Below are positions 1 to 8,608 of a stretch of 64,000 nt of DNA, piece by piece; position 1 is the stretch's first letter, and each line of letters begins with the position of its first letter. The stretch is from Planctomycetia bacterium (lineage in GTDB: Bacteria; Planctomycetota; Phycisphaerae; Phycisphaerales; SM1A02): NCBI GenBank assembly GCA_005790605.1, contig SXUI01000058.1, forward strand, positions 1 through 64,000. Direction: 5' to 3'. The translations under genes were made by a program, and so were the position numbers. The notes under the pieces are model-generated. The model was not told the DNA's origin. It saw only the letters and a program-made list of their open reading frames with translations, and did no database searches.

Positions 1-558
1 ATTGAACAGAATGCCACACGATGCGTGCATGCCGTAACTCTCACGATAATTCACCGTGATCCAGTGCGCGTACAACTTTGCGCAGCCATATGGTGAACGA
101 GGCCAGAACGGCGTCGTCTCCTTCTGTGGCACTTCCTGCACCTTGCCGAACATCTCGCTCGACGAGGCTTGGTAAAAACGCACGCGCTTCCCAGACCAAT
201 CCTGGTAAATGCGAACTGCATCGAGCAGTTTCAAGACACCTGTCGCGACGACATCAGTCGTGAAGACTGGTTGATCGAACGACACTCGAACATGGCTCTG
301 CGCGGCGAGGTTGTACACCTCATCTGGCTTCACTTCCTGCACGATGCGACCGAGACCATTCGCGTCTGCGAGGTCGCCGTAGTGGAGGCGCAACCGAGAC
401 GCCTCATGCGGATCCCGATACACATGATCAATGCGCTCGGTATTGAAACTGGAGGAACGACGAATGATCCCGTGAACTTCATACCCCTTGGAAAGGAGCA
501 GCTCTGTGAGATAACTTCCGTCTTGGCCAGTGATGCCGGTGATGAGCGCGCGCTTCAT
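1..558 (-). CDS. gmd: GDP-mannose 4,6-dehydratase, N-terminal part (cut by window edge)
   Basis: The 186 visible codons encode the Rossmann half of a short-chain dehydrogenase/reductase that converts GDP-D-mannose to GDP-4-keto-6-deoxymannose, the first step to GDP-fucose. The protein opens with the NADP-binding motif [12 protein letters not shown] (residues 6-17), followed by [16 protein letters not shown], the ASSSEMFG active-site stretch and SPYGCAK, which supplies the catalytic Tyr and Lys. Family members are about 340-370 residues, so roughly half the gene lies off the left edge. The partner GDP-fucose synthase is at 5527-6573. The gene follows the amidotransferase-flippase fusion on the same strand after 123 nt, but has its own -10-like TAGACT 8 nt before the ATG. 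Confidence 0.95.
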   Translation of the reverse strand, partial: MKRALITGITGQDGSYLTELLLSKGYEVHGIIRRSSSFNTERIDHVYRDPHEASRLRLHYGDLADANGLGRIVQEVKPDEVYNLAAQSHVRVSFDQPVFTTDVVATGVLKLLDAVRIYQDWSGKRVRFYQASSSEMFGKVQEVPQKETTPFWPRSPYGCAKLYAHWITVNYRESYGMHASCGILFN

Positions 559-566
559 ATGTGCAG

Positions 567-572
567 AGTCTA
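567..572 (-). promoter_or_regulatory. -10-like hexamer TAGACT upstream of gmd
   Basis: On the minus strand TAGACT is followed by 8 nt and then the gmd ATG. This is the TANNNT-short-spacer-start arrangement seen before many genes here, and implies a very short or absent 5' leader. No convincing -35 element is visible. Confidence 0.4.
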
Positions 573-681
573 GGGGTATGGGTGAACGGGATCGGGTGCC
601 TGTGAAAGGCATTCTTCGACGCTTCGAACCAGTGGCTTGAATCACAAGACCCGTGCAGGAACACCCCTGAAGCGCTCTCGG

Positions 682-3600
682 TCACTCCCCCAAGGGATTC
701 GCAACGCGCTTGCGCATTTCTTGCACCAATCCAAAGATGTGAGCGTGCGTCGAAGGACTGACCCATCGAAGCACAAGCACATAGGCCACCAATCCAAGTG
801 CGCCGGCGGCAACCTGCCCAATGAGCGACAAGACGGAGGTGTCTCTGAGCCAATACAGCAGTGCGAGCTGCGGAAGGAGCGCGATGACGGCCGCGGTCAT
901 CGGCGCGATGTATGCGGAGAGAATTGTCCGAAACGTGCCAGCGCGGAAGTGAAGTGAAAGAGCAATGGCGGTGGGACCGGCGATCAACGCGACAACAAAC
1001 ACGCCGAACGCGACATGTCGAGCAACACCAAGCCAGGCCCCGAGGAACACTGCAATCGTCAAGCAGACTGTCTGTGCAATCTGAAATCGAAGGAGCGACT
1101 TGAACCGACCGGACGCTCGCATGTAGGCCGCGGCAATCTGTACTGGACTCAACGCGAGAAACGCGACGCTCAAGATCGACAAAGAAATCCACGCCAGTTC
1201 CCACCGCTCCGGAAGCAAGACATGAATGATCGATGGGCTCGCAATCGCGAGACCAACGCACAGCGGCGCTGTCACCGCAAGCGTAAGACGAACGGTCGTG
1301 ATGTAGGTCAACCGCATTCGTTCAGGGTCGTGCTGCAACCTTGCCAAGATGGGCTGTGCAATTCCCGCGACGGTGTAGGAGAGCAGCATGTTGATCGCGC
1401 TCGCCAACTGATACGCGATGGTGTACCGACCAAGCACATCATCGGGGTGAAAGACCGACAACGCGAAGTAATCGATCGTCTGTGTGACGCCGTTGAGATA
1501 ATGCTGCACACCGCCAGCCCAAAAATCCCCCATAGCGCTTCGAATACGCGCGGGAATTCCGGGGCGACTCAAACTAATGCCCGCGGCGGTCGTCGTCGCA
1601 ATGCAACGCAGCGCGGCGTAGACCAGCATCGGCGCCATCAACGCCCAACCACCGAACCCGAGCAGGCCAAACAGACCAGTGAGCAACACAGTGAGGACGG
1701 AACCAATCGTGTCGATCGTCGCGAGGAATTTGAAGCGAAGATCAAGTCGCAGTTTCGCGCTCGCGACGCTCGTAAACCCCTCAAGCAAAATGCGAATCGC
1801 CATCGCGACCACAAGGATCGCGATGTTCGAATCGCCGTACTTCGCATAGATAATGGGGAACGCACCGAGGCAAAGCCCAATGATGAGGACGCCCGCGATC
1901 ATCGCGAGCCAAAGACATGCTGACTCCCACAGATTGCGTTGCCGATGATGCCGAACAAGTAAGTCGCCGGCTGCACCGGGGAACATGAAACTCAACAGCG
2001 TGCCAATGGAGATCGCTGTCGTCACCGCACCGACATCCGCCGGCGTGAGTGTCCACGCGGCAATCAGATACGTGAGGACGCCGCTGGCCTTTTGAACACC
2101 AGCCTGCACGAGCCCCCAAAAAGCTCCGCCCGCAAACTGCTTCCTCGTGTCCCCACTTGCAGAATCCACGGCGCACCCATGCTCAATGGACTCCGCCCGC
2201 TCCTCGCGTCGGTCAAGTACGGCTTCGACATCGCGACCCGCGTCATCGATAGAGACGAACGCTGCGGCATCCGCGGTGGAAGCACTGCGCGCATCGGTCG
2301 TTCCCCATCGCTCAAGCCAAGTCTCAAACATCAGGCAGTTCCAGAGCTCCCACTGCGAACGCGCGCGTCCTGACTGATGATCCTGCCACAACGACTGCAC
2401 GGACTCTGGATCGAGAAACCCCTCGCTTTCGAGTCGCTTTCGGTCGAGGTAGTGCTCGCCCCAATCTCGAAGTTCATCGCGGAACCAATCGCCGATTGGC
2501 ACACTAAAGCCCATCTTCGGTCGATCAACGAGCTCGCGCGGCACATAGCGATCGAGCAACTCGCGGAGGAGGACTTTGTTCTTTCCGCTGCGGAACTTGA
2601 AGTGCGCCGGGATGCGGAGTGCAAGCTCGATCAAACGATGATCGGTGAGCGGCTCGCGCGCCTCAAGGCTGTTCGCCATGCTCACTCGATCCATCTTCGC
2701 GAGGATCTCGTCAGGCATGTAGCTCGCCATGTCACGCACAGACGCCCGTGTGATCGCACACGCGACATTGGCGCGCATCGACGGATCGGTCATTGGACAC
2801 AACGGCTCGCGCGGATCCACGAGATAGAGATTCGGACGCTTCACAACGCTCGCGAGTTGCGCGTAGACATCGCCCGCATTGCGGAGACCAAGAATCGAAG
2901 CGAGCTTGAGCAGGCGGTCGCGAGGAAGGCTATTGAAGTGCCCAGGAATGAAGCGACCGATCGGGCTGAGCGCCGCATTCGGCAAGAGACTGGCAACGCC
3001 CGCCGCCGCACTCATGCCAACGCGCATCGGATAAGGCCAGCGCTGCAAAATCCCTTCAAGCCGCTGCGTGAATGGATACCGATCGTAGCCACCGAACAGT
3101 TCGTCTCCTCCATCCCCACATAATGCGACGGTGATGTCTCTCCGCGCAAGTTGGCACACGATGTAGGACGGAATCGCAGAGCTATCCGCAAATGGTTCGT
3201 CGTAGATATCCGCGAGCTTTGGAATCAGATCAAGGGATTCGCGCGCGCCAACATAGAGTTCGGTGTGATTCGTCCCAAGATGCTCGGCGATCTTCCACGC
3301 ATAGGGCGCCTCGTCATAGATCGCCTCGCGAAACCCAATCGTGTAAGTACGCAACGGTTGCGGCGACAGCCGTGCGGCGATCGCTGTGACGAGTGATGAG
3401 TCGATGCCGCCTGAAAGAAATGCCCCAAGAGGGACATCTGCAATCATGCGCAGGCGAATCGCCTCGGTGAGTTGCGACTCGACTCGTTCAAGAGCCTCCT
3501 GAAAGTCCACGATTTGCTCTTGCGAGGCTTGCTCTGCAGCACGCGCGGCACTCCAGTACTCGATGACTTCAACCTGCGCAGTCGCTGGGTCGATGACGGC

Positions 3601-4242
3601 GATCTGACCTGGTTGAAGTTTCTGAAACCCCTCGAAGATGCAGTGCGGTGAAGGGACGTACGCGAAGCGCATGAACAACGCGACGGCGCCTCGATCAACG
3701 GGCGGGCACCGCAGAGGTAATGCGCGAATCGCCTTGAGCTCGCTTCCGAAGACAATCGTGCGATTGCCGGGGCCCATGTGCCCCCAGAAAAGCGGCTTCA
3801 CGCCGACACGATCGCGCGCGAGAAACAATCGCCGAAGTTTTGCGTCCCAGACTGCAAAGGCAAACATGCCGACGAACTTCGGAATGGAATCGCGAACCCC
3901 CCATTCCTCGAAGGCTGCGAGCATGACTTCCGTGTCAGAGCCGCCACGAAACTGATGCCCAAGTCGCTGCAGTTCCTCGCGGAGGATCTTGAAGTTGTAG
4001 ACCTCACCATTGAACGCAATGGTGAACCGTCCACTTCGCGAGCGCATTGGTTGATGCCCATCCGCGCTGCAATCTTGGATGGAGAGTCGTCGAAACCCAA
4101 ATCCGACGCGGCTCGATTGGTCAAACCAAGTCCCCTCATCATCGGGACCGCGAAGGCGGATCGCGTCCGACATGCGCCGGAGCACTTGATCTGGCTCTCG
4201 GAAGAGCCCGTCGCGATCGATGAATCCGGCAATACCGCACAT
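682..4242 (-). CDS. Fusion: asparagine synthase-type amidotransferase + Wzx-like flippase
   Basis: A single 1186-residue frame. Residues 1 to about 647 are a class II glutamine amidotransferase/asparagine synthetase B: Cys2 after Met (MCGIAGF) is the glutaminase nucleophile, FNGEVYN and the SGGIDSS pyrophosphatase loop (about 277-283) are intact, as is CGDGGDELFGGY. After a linker of about 55 residues rich in charged and small residues, residues from about 703 on are a multi-spanning membrane protein with about a dozen hydrophobic segments, like polysaccharide flippases of the Wzx/MOP type. The start was placed at MCGIAG because the Cys must follow the initiator Met; eight upstream in-frame codons were dropped. 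Related amidotransferases occur in exosortase-associated polysaccharide loci. An in-frame GTG in the linker could also start a separate flippase. Fusion of these two families is unusual. Confidence 0.85.
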   Translation of the reverse strand: MCGIAGFIDRDGLFREPDQVLRRMSDAIRLRGPDDEGTWFDQSSRVGFGFRRLSIQDCSADGHQPMRSRSGRFTIAFNGEVYNFKILREELQRLGHQFRGGSDTEVMLAAFEEWGVRDSIPKFVGMFAFAVWDAKLRRLFLARDRVGVKPLFWGHMGPGNRTIVFGSELKAIRALPLRCPPVDRGAVALFMRFAYVPSPHCIFEGFQKLQPGQIAVIDPATAQVEVIEYWSAARAAEQASQEQIVDFQEALERVESQLTEAIRLRMIADVPLGAFLSGGIDSSLVTAIAARLSPQPLRTYTIGFREAIYDEAPYAWKIAEHLGTNHTELYVGARESLDLIPKLADIYDEPFADSSAIPSYIVCQLARRDITVALCGDGGDELFGGYDRYPFTQRLEGILQRWPYPMRVGMSAAAGVASLLPNAALSPIGRFIPGHFNSLPRDRLLKLASILGLRNAGDVYAQLASVVKRPNLYLVDPREPLCPMTDPSMRANVACAITRASVRDMASYMPDEILAKMDRVSMANSLEAREPLTDHRLIELALRIPAHFKFRSGKNKVLLRELLDRYVPRELVDRPKMGFSVPIGDWFRDELRDWGEHYLDRKRLESEGFLDPESVQSLWQDHQSGRARSQWELWNCLMFETWLERWGTTDARSASTADAAAFVSIDDAGRDVEAVLDRREERAESIEHGCAVDSASGDTRKQFAGGAFWGLVQAGVQKASGVLTYLIAAWTLTPADVGAVTTAISIGTLLSFMFPGAAGDLLVRHHRQRNLWESACLWLAMIAGVLIIGLCLGAFPIIYAKYGDSNIAILVVAMAIRILLEGFTSVASAKLRLDLRFKFLATIDTIGSVLTVLLTGLFGLLGFGGWALMAPMLVYAALRCIATTTAAGISLSRPGIPARIRSAMGDFWAGGVQHYLNGVTQTIDYFALSVFHPDDVLGRYTIAYQLASAINMLLSYTVAGIAQPILARLQHDPERMRLTYITTVRLTLAVTAPLCVGLAIASPSIIHVLLPERWELAWISLSILSVAFLALSPVQIAAAYMRASGRFKSLLRFQIAQTVCLTIAVFLGAWLGVARHVAFGVFVVALIAGPTAIALSLHFRAGTFRTILSAYIAPMTAAVIALLPQLALLYWLRDTSVLSLIGQVAAGALGLVAYVLVLRWVSPSTHAHIFGLVQEMRKRVANPLGE

Positions 4243-4279
4243 GAGAGAGAAATTCAGAACGGGCACGCAGGCGCTTACG

Positions 4280-4305
4280 GTGGGCGGGTAGACTACCTAG
4301 CCCAC
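4280..4305. promoter_or_regulatory. Inverted repeat between divergent glycan genes
   Basis: Arms GTGGGC (4280-4285) and GCCCAC (4300-4305) enclose a second inverted repeat, GGTAG-A-CTACC (4287-4297). It lies in the 64 bp between the divergent fusion gene (4242) and glycosyltransferase (4307), 1 nt before the latter's ATG. It could be an operator or a 5' hairpin. It also contains TAGACT (4289-4294), a -10-like hexamer 12 nt before the ATG. Confidence 0.35.
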
Positions 4306-4306
4306 G

Positions 4307-5539
4307 ATGAAGATCGTCCATTTCATCGACCATCTCGACCTCCGACGAGGAGGTCCCGCCGGGGCGGTTGTCGCGTTGGCAAACGCGATGGCAGAACGCT
4401 CGCACGAAGTGGTCGTCACCACCACAACCGCGCGGGATATCCCGGCGAATTGGGGATCCTCCAACGCACACCCACACTGCACAGAGCTGCCCGTGTTGCG
4501 CGCTCGATTGCTCTCAAAGAACGCAATCGATCAACTGCGTAAGCTCATGCAAGGTGCAGACATCGTGCACCTTCATGGCGTGTGGGAACCATCGAACGCG
4601 CAAGTCGCGCGACTCGCGCGCAAGATGCGGATCCCCTACATCGTCAGCCTCCGCGGCATGCTTGATGATTGGTCGATGGATCAGCGCTGGTTGAAGAAAC
4701 GGGTCTATTGGTTTTTCGCGGCCAAGCGCTACCTCGAGCGAGCAGCCGTTGTGCACTGCACCGCCAAACTTGAGTTGCGCCAGTCCCGAAAGTGGTTTCC
4801 GCAGAGACTGGGAAGGGTGCTGTACAACCTGATCGACCTGCGTCAGTTCAACTCAATGCCAAACTCGGAAATCGCCGTGGAGAAGTGGCCAATGCTCCGC
4901 ACAAGCGCACCGAAGTTGTTGTTCCTCAGCCGACTCTCAAGCAAGAAGGGGCTTGAGCACCTTATAGAGGCGGTCGCGGTCCTCAGGCGTCGGGCTGAGG
5001 AAAGTGGATCACAACCCCCAATCGCCATCATCGCTGGAACCGGAGATGATGCATACGCAAACGAGTGCCGCGGACTTGCGGTGAAGTTGGGTGTGAACAG
5101 CGCCGTGCACTTCATTGGCCATGTCGGCGGCCCAGAGAAGGTTGCCCTTCTGCGAGCGTGCGACCTTTTCGTCCTTCCCACAAGCCAGGAGAATTTCGGC
5201 TTTGTGTTCTTTGAGGCCTTGGCAGCCGGACTACCCGTCGTCACGACGAACCTCATCGACACAGCTGGAGAGATCGAGGCGAGCGGCGGGGGGTTCATCG
5301 TCCCGCAATCAGCCGAAGCCGTTGCGGATGCCTGCACAAACGCGCTCGCCGACCCTGCCGCACTCCGTATCCGAGGACAGGCGGGCCGAACTTGGACCTT
5401 CGAAAACCTCGATTCCGACATCATCGCGACCGCATTTGAGTCGCTCTATCGAGAGTACTCCTTAGAAGGCGTCAATTTCAGAGATTGCCCCACCAGCACG
5501 CAGCGCCCGAGTGATGCCGCTACGCCATGCGGTCGATAG
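4307..5539 (+). CDS. Glycosyltransferase, GT4 family (GT-B fold)
   Basis: A 410-residue GT-B glycosyltransferase expected to act at the cytoplasmic membrane face, transferring a nucleotide-activated sugar to a lipid-linked glycan. The N-terminal acceptor domain starts MKIVHFIDHLDLRRGGPAG, with the Gly-rich loop typical of GT4. The C-terminal donor domain has LLFLSRLSSKKGLEHLIEAV and the E-x7-E stretch ENFGFVFFEALAAGLPVV. It is the first gene of a five-gene plus-strand operon: fcl overlaps its end by 13 nt. Donor and acceptor cannot be read from sequence. Confidence 0.9.
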   Translation: MKIVHFIDHLDLRRGGPAGAVVALANAMAERSHEVVVTTTTARDIPANWGSSNAHPHCTELPVLRARLLSKNAIDQLRKLMQGADIVHLHGVWEPSNAQVARLARKMRIPYIVSLRGMLDDWSMDQRWLKKRVYWFFAAKRYLERAAVVHCTAKLELRQSRKWFPQRLGRVLYNLIDLRQFNSMPNSEIAVEKWPMLRTSAPKLLFLSRLSSKKGLEHLIEAVAVLRRRAEESGSQPPIAIIAGTGDDAYANECRGLAVKLGVNSAVHFIGHVGGPEKVALLRACDLFVLPTSQENFGFVFFEALAAGLPVVTTNLIDTAGEIEASGGGFIVPQSAEAVADACTNALADPAALRIRGQAGRTWTFENLDSDIIATAFESLYREYSLEGVNFRDCPTSTQRPSDAATPCGR

Positions 5540-6573
5540 TAGGCGAGCGCATGCTCAAGGCGCACCCAACCACTCCTCCCGTGTCTACCGATCTCTCCAA
5601 CGCAAAGATTGTCGTCACCGGCGGTGCGGGCTTCCTCGGCCGTGCCCTCCTCGCTGAACTCAATGCGCGCGGCTGCAAAGAGATCTTTGTTCCACGCCGA
5701 CGCCAATTCGATCTCACGCAAGAAGCAGATGTCGCGCGCCTCTACAAAGAGCAGTCGCCAGACATCGTGTTGCACCTCGCGGCCGAAGTAGGCGGCATCG
5801 GAGCTAATCAAGCAAACCCAGGTCGATACTTCTTCGCAAACATGGCAATGGCGCTGCATCTCATAGAGCACGCGCGTATTCACAAGTTGAAGAAGTTTGT
5901 GCAGGTTGGAACGATTTGCGCGTATCCCAAGTTCACACCTGTGCCATTTCGCGAGGAAGAGTTGTGGAACGGATACCCAGAGGAAACCAACGCGCCATAT
6001 GGCATCGCGAAAAAGGCAGCGATGGTGATGCTTGATGGGTATCGACGACAGTATGGGCTCGCGTCCTCTTACCTACTCCCTGTAAATCTGTACGGTCCGT
6101 GGGACAACTTCGATGTGCAGACCTCGCATGTCATTCCCGCGCTCATCCGCAAGTGCGTCGAAGCACAAGAGGCGCACCGCCCGTTCATCGAGTGTTGGGG
6201 CGACGGAAGCGCGAGTCGAGAGTTCTTGTTCGTCGAGGACGCCGCCGCAGGTGTTGTCCGCGCTGCGGAGGTGATGGATGATCCAACACCGATCAACCTC
6301 GGCACTTGTATGGAGATCACCATCAAACATCTCGTCGAGTTGATCGCTCGACTTTGCGATTACACCGGTGAAATCCGCTGGGATCCGACCAAACCGAATG
6401 GGCAACCGCGGCGCTGTCTCGACACTGAACGCGCGGCGAAGCTGCTCGGCTGGCGAGCGAAAGTCTCGTTCGAAGATGGGCTTCGGCGAACCATCGCGTG
6501 GTACCGCGGCAATCGCTCGTACCGCGCGTCACATGATCCATCTCTCGCAGCAGCGCCAACTTCTTCGCACTAG
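5527..6573 (+). CDS. fcl: GDP-L-fucose synthase (epimerase/reductase)
   Basis: This 348-residue SDR enzyme carries out the 3,5-epimerisation and 4-reduction of GDP-4-keto-6-deoxymannose to GDP-L-fucose, using NADPH. It has the nucleotide-binding motif VVTGGAGFLG, the family hallmark HLAAEVGGIGANQANP, the GTICAYPK stretch and the YGIAKK Tyr-Lys pair. Together with gmd at the left edge it completes GDP-fucose synthesis from GDP-mannose. The start at 5527 overlaps the preceding glycosyltransferase; a second ATG at 5551 is equally possible, since homology begins only around residue 23. Confidence 0.93.
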   Translation: MRSIVGERMLKAHPTTPPVSTDLSNAKIVVTGGAGFLGRALLAELNARGCKEIFVPRRRQFDLTQEADVARLYKEQSPDIVLHLAAEVGGIGANQANPGRYFFANMAMALHLIEHARIHKLKKFVQVGTICAYPKFTPVPFREEELWNGYPEETNAPYGIAKKAAMVMLDGYRRQYGLASSYLLPVNLYGPWDNFDVQTSHVIPALIRKCVEAQEAHRPFIECWGDGSASREFLFVEDAAAGVVRAAEVMDDPTPINLGTCMEITIKHLVELIARLCDYTGEIRWDPTKPNGQPRRCLDTERAAKLLGWRAKVSFEDGLRRTIAWYRGNRSYRASHDPSLAAAPTSSH

Positions 6574-6578
6574 CGTCC

Positions 6579-7814
6579 ATGCGCGTCCTCATACTCAACC
6601 AGTGCTTTTACCCCGATGTTGTCGCAACCGCGCAGCACGGTTGGGATTTGGCTCGACATCTGCACAGCAAGGGCCATGAAGTCACGGCGATTGCATCGCG
6701 CTCCATCTACGGCGCGAAAGGCGCGTCGCTCCCACGGCGAGAAACCGTCGAGGGAATTCGGATCGTGCGAGTCGGCGCGAGCATCTTTGGGAAGTCCTCC
6801 ATCATCGCGCGCGTCTTTGACTTCGGGCTTTTCTATCTCCTCGCAATCTGGACTGCGCTCACGCTGCCCAAGCACGATGTGTGTGTTTGCTTCACAACTC
6901 CACCGTTCATTGCGGTGGTTGGTTGGCTGCTCCGGTTGCTCCGCGGAACCGGGTACGTCTACTGGGTCATGGACCTCTATCCCGATCTGCCTGTCGCATG
7001 TGGCGTCATGCGCGAGCGCTCGCTTGCCACTCGGTTCTTCGAGCGACTCAACCGATTCTGCCTTCGTCGCGCGAACCGTGTCGTCGTGCTTGGTCGATGC
7101 ATGGAGCAGCGCGTGCTCGACAAGGGCGTCAGTGCATCCAACATCGTGCGCATCAATGTGTGGAGCGATCAGGAGGAGATCCGCCCAGTCGCGAGTGCGG
7201 ACAATGCGTTCCGCAAGCAATGGAATGTGGGAGACCGACTCCTCGTTATGTACTCAGGAAACTTCGGCATTGGTCATGATGTCGAGACGATTGCAGCTGG
7301 CGTCATCCAGCTCGCTGCAGACGAGCGCGTGCTCTTCGCGTTCGTCGGAGGCGGAAAGCGGAAGTCGGAACTCATCGAATTGCTGCAGGCCGCGGGCGTT
7401 TCCAACTACATCGAGGGTCCTTATCAACCACGCGAACGACTCGATGAGTTACTCAGCGCGGCCGATGTGCACATCGCGAGCCTGAAGAATGGTGTTGAAG
7501 GCATCATGGTCCCGAGCAAACTCTATGGTGTCCTTGCCGCGAGTCGACCAATCATCTTCATCGGGGCGCGGGAGGGCGAAGTTGCACGCGTCATCGAAGA
7601 AGAACGCTGCGGCGTCGTGATCGCGTGCGGTGACGGGAACGGATTTGCACACGCGGTCACCGCATTCGCGAATGACCGACCCGAAACTGAGCGAAGTGGT
7701 GCGCGCGGTCGAGCCGCTCTGACGAGTACGTGGGGTGCATGCCATGCACTTGCAAAGTGGACCGCGCTTCTTGAGAGTGTCGCGCAGACCGAAAAGGGAG
7801 AGCGCACCCAATGA
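6579..7814 (+). CDS. Glycosyltransferase, GT4 family (WbuB-like)
   Basis: A 411-residue GT-B enzyme. The N-terminus MRVLILNQCFYPDVVATAQ is typical of WbuB/WcaI-like transferases, which often add N-acetyl-fucosamine or related sugars in O-antigen and capsule synthesis. The middle carries a hydrophobic stretch around LLAIWTALTLP and FIAVVGWLLRLL that may sit on the membrane, and the donor domain has VMYSGNFGIGHDVETI and VPSKLYGVLAASRPI near the C-terminus. It lies 5 nt after fcl and overlaps the next gene by 4 nt. The fucose context makes a deoxysugar donor plausible, but this is inference. Confidence 0.88.
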   Translation: MRVLILNQCFYPDVVATAQHGWDLARHLHSKGHEVTAIASRSIYGAKGASLPRRETVEGIRIVRVGASIFGKSSIIARVFDFGLFYLLAIWTALTLPKHDVCVCFTTPPFIAVVGWLLRLLRGTGYVYWVMDLYPDLPVACGVMRERSLATRFFERLNRFCLRRANRVVVLGRCMEQRVLDKGVSASNIVRINVWSDQEEIRPVASADNAFRKQWNVGDRLLVMYSGNFGIGHDVETIAAGVIQLAADERVLFAFVGGGKRKSELIELLQAAGVSNYIEGPYQPRERLDELLSAADVHIASLKNGVEGIMVPSKLYGVLAASRPIIFIGAREGEVARVIEEERCGVVIACGDGNGFAHAVTAFANDRPETERSGARGRAALTSTWGACHALAKWTALLESVAQTEKGERTQ

Positions 7815-8608
7815 GTAGCGAACAACTTCCCACGCCGACGAGAGCGCCACTGCGCGTCCTTCTCGTCACGGAGAACGACCCGCTGTATGTACGACAGTTC
7901 TTCGATGTGTTCTTCGCGGAGTTGCCTCGCGACCAAGTCGAACTCGTGGGTGTCACGGTCTCTCGAGCATTTCATGAACCACTCAAGAAGACGGCGCAGC
8001 GCGTGCTCCGTTTTTACGGTCTCTTTGACTTCGCGCGCTTGCTCCCGCGCTATCTCTTCGCGAAGCTCACTGGTCAATCCATCGCCTCACTTGCAGTGAA
8101 GCATGGATTCCCGTTACTCGCAGCCGCGAGCGTCAACTCCAAGGAGTACATCGACGCGGTCACTGCGTTACGCCCCGAGATGATTGTCTCGGTCGCCGCA
8201 CCAGAAATCTTCAAATCACCGCTGCTGAAAGTTGCGACCATCGGCTGCCTCAACATTCATTCAGGTCGCATTCCGGAGTACCGCGGCATGATGCCAACCT
8301 TCTGGCAGATGCTCGAGGAGCAGCCGTTTGTCACCGTCACGGTGCACGAGATGGTGGAGAAACTCGACTCGGGCGGGGTCATCGATACGCTCGAGTTCCC
8401 GCTGCAAAAAAACGACTCGCTCGATCGAGTGATCTCGGGAACCAAGCAGCAGGGCGCACGACTGATGATCCGAGTGCTTCGCACCATTGCCGCGAACCGA
8501 TGCATGCCGACGGCAACACCGCTTGATATGTCGAAGGCTCGGCTCTTCAAGTTTCCTCAGCCCTCAGATGTGCAGAAGTTTCGCGCGGTCGGCCACCGGA
8601 TGATCTGA
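7811..8608 (+). CDS. Formyltransferase-fold protein, probable sugar N-formyltransferase
   Basis: At 265 residues it matches the catalytic core of the 10-formyltetrahydrofolate-dependent transferases. The catalytic triad is present: Asn148 and His150 in LNIHSGRIPEYRG and Asp186 in EKLDSGG. It lacks the C-terminal OB domain expected of a methionyl-tRNA formyltransferase (about 310 residues). Its place in a glycan operon between a glycosyltransferase (4-nt overlap) and a polysaccharide deacetylase (1-nt overlap) points to formylation of an amino sugar on a nucleotide or lipid carrier. Related sugar formyltransferases (WbtJ, VioF, FdtF) act on 4-amino-4,6-dideoxy sugars. No aminotransferase for such a sugar is visible in the window. 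Confidence 0.8.
   Translation: MSSEQLPTPTRAPLRVLLVTENDPLYVRQFFDVFFAELPRDQVELVGVTVSRAFHEPLKKTAQRVLRFYGLFDFARLLPRYLFAKLTGQSIASLAVKHGFPLLAAASVNSKEYIDAVTALRPEMIVSVAAPEIFKSPLLKVATIGCLNIHSGRIPEYRGMMPTFWQMLEEQPFVTVTVHEMVEKLDSGGVIDTLEFPLQKNDSLDRVISGTKQQGARLMIRVLRTIAANRCMPTATPLDMSKARLFKFPQPSDVQKFRAVGHRMI

Noticed and set aside
1015-1923. A 302-codon plus-strand frame opposite the flippase half of the fusion
   Set aside because: Very rich in Arg, Gln and His with no hydrophobic core; it is the antisense of a real membrane-protein gene, as are many long frames in this GC-rich DNA.
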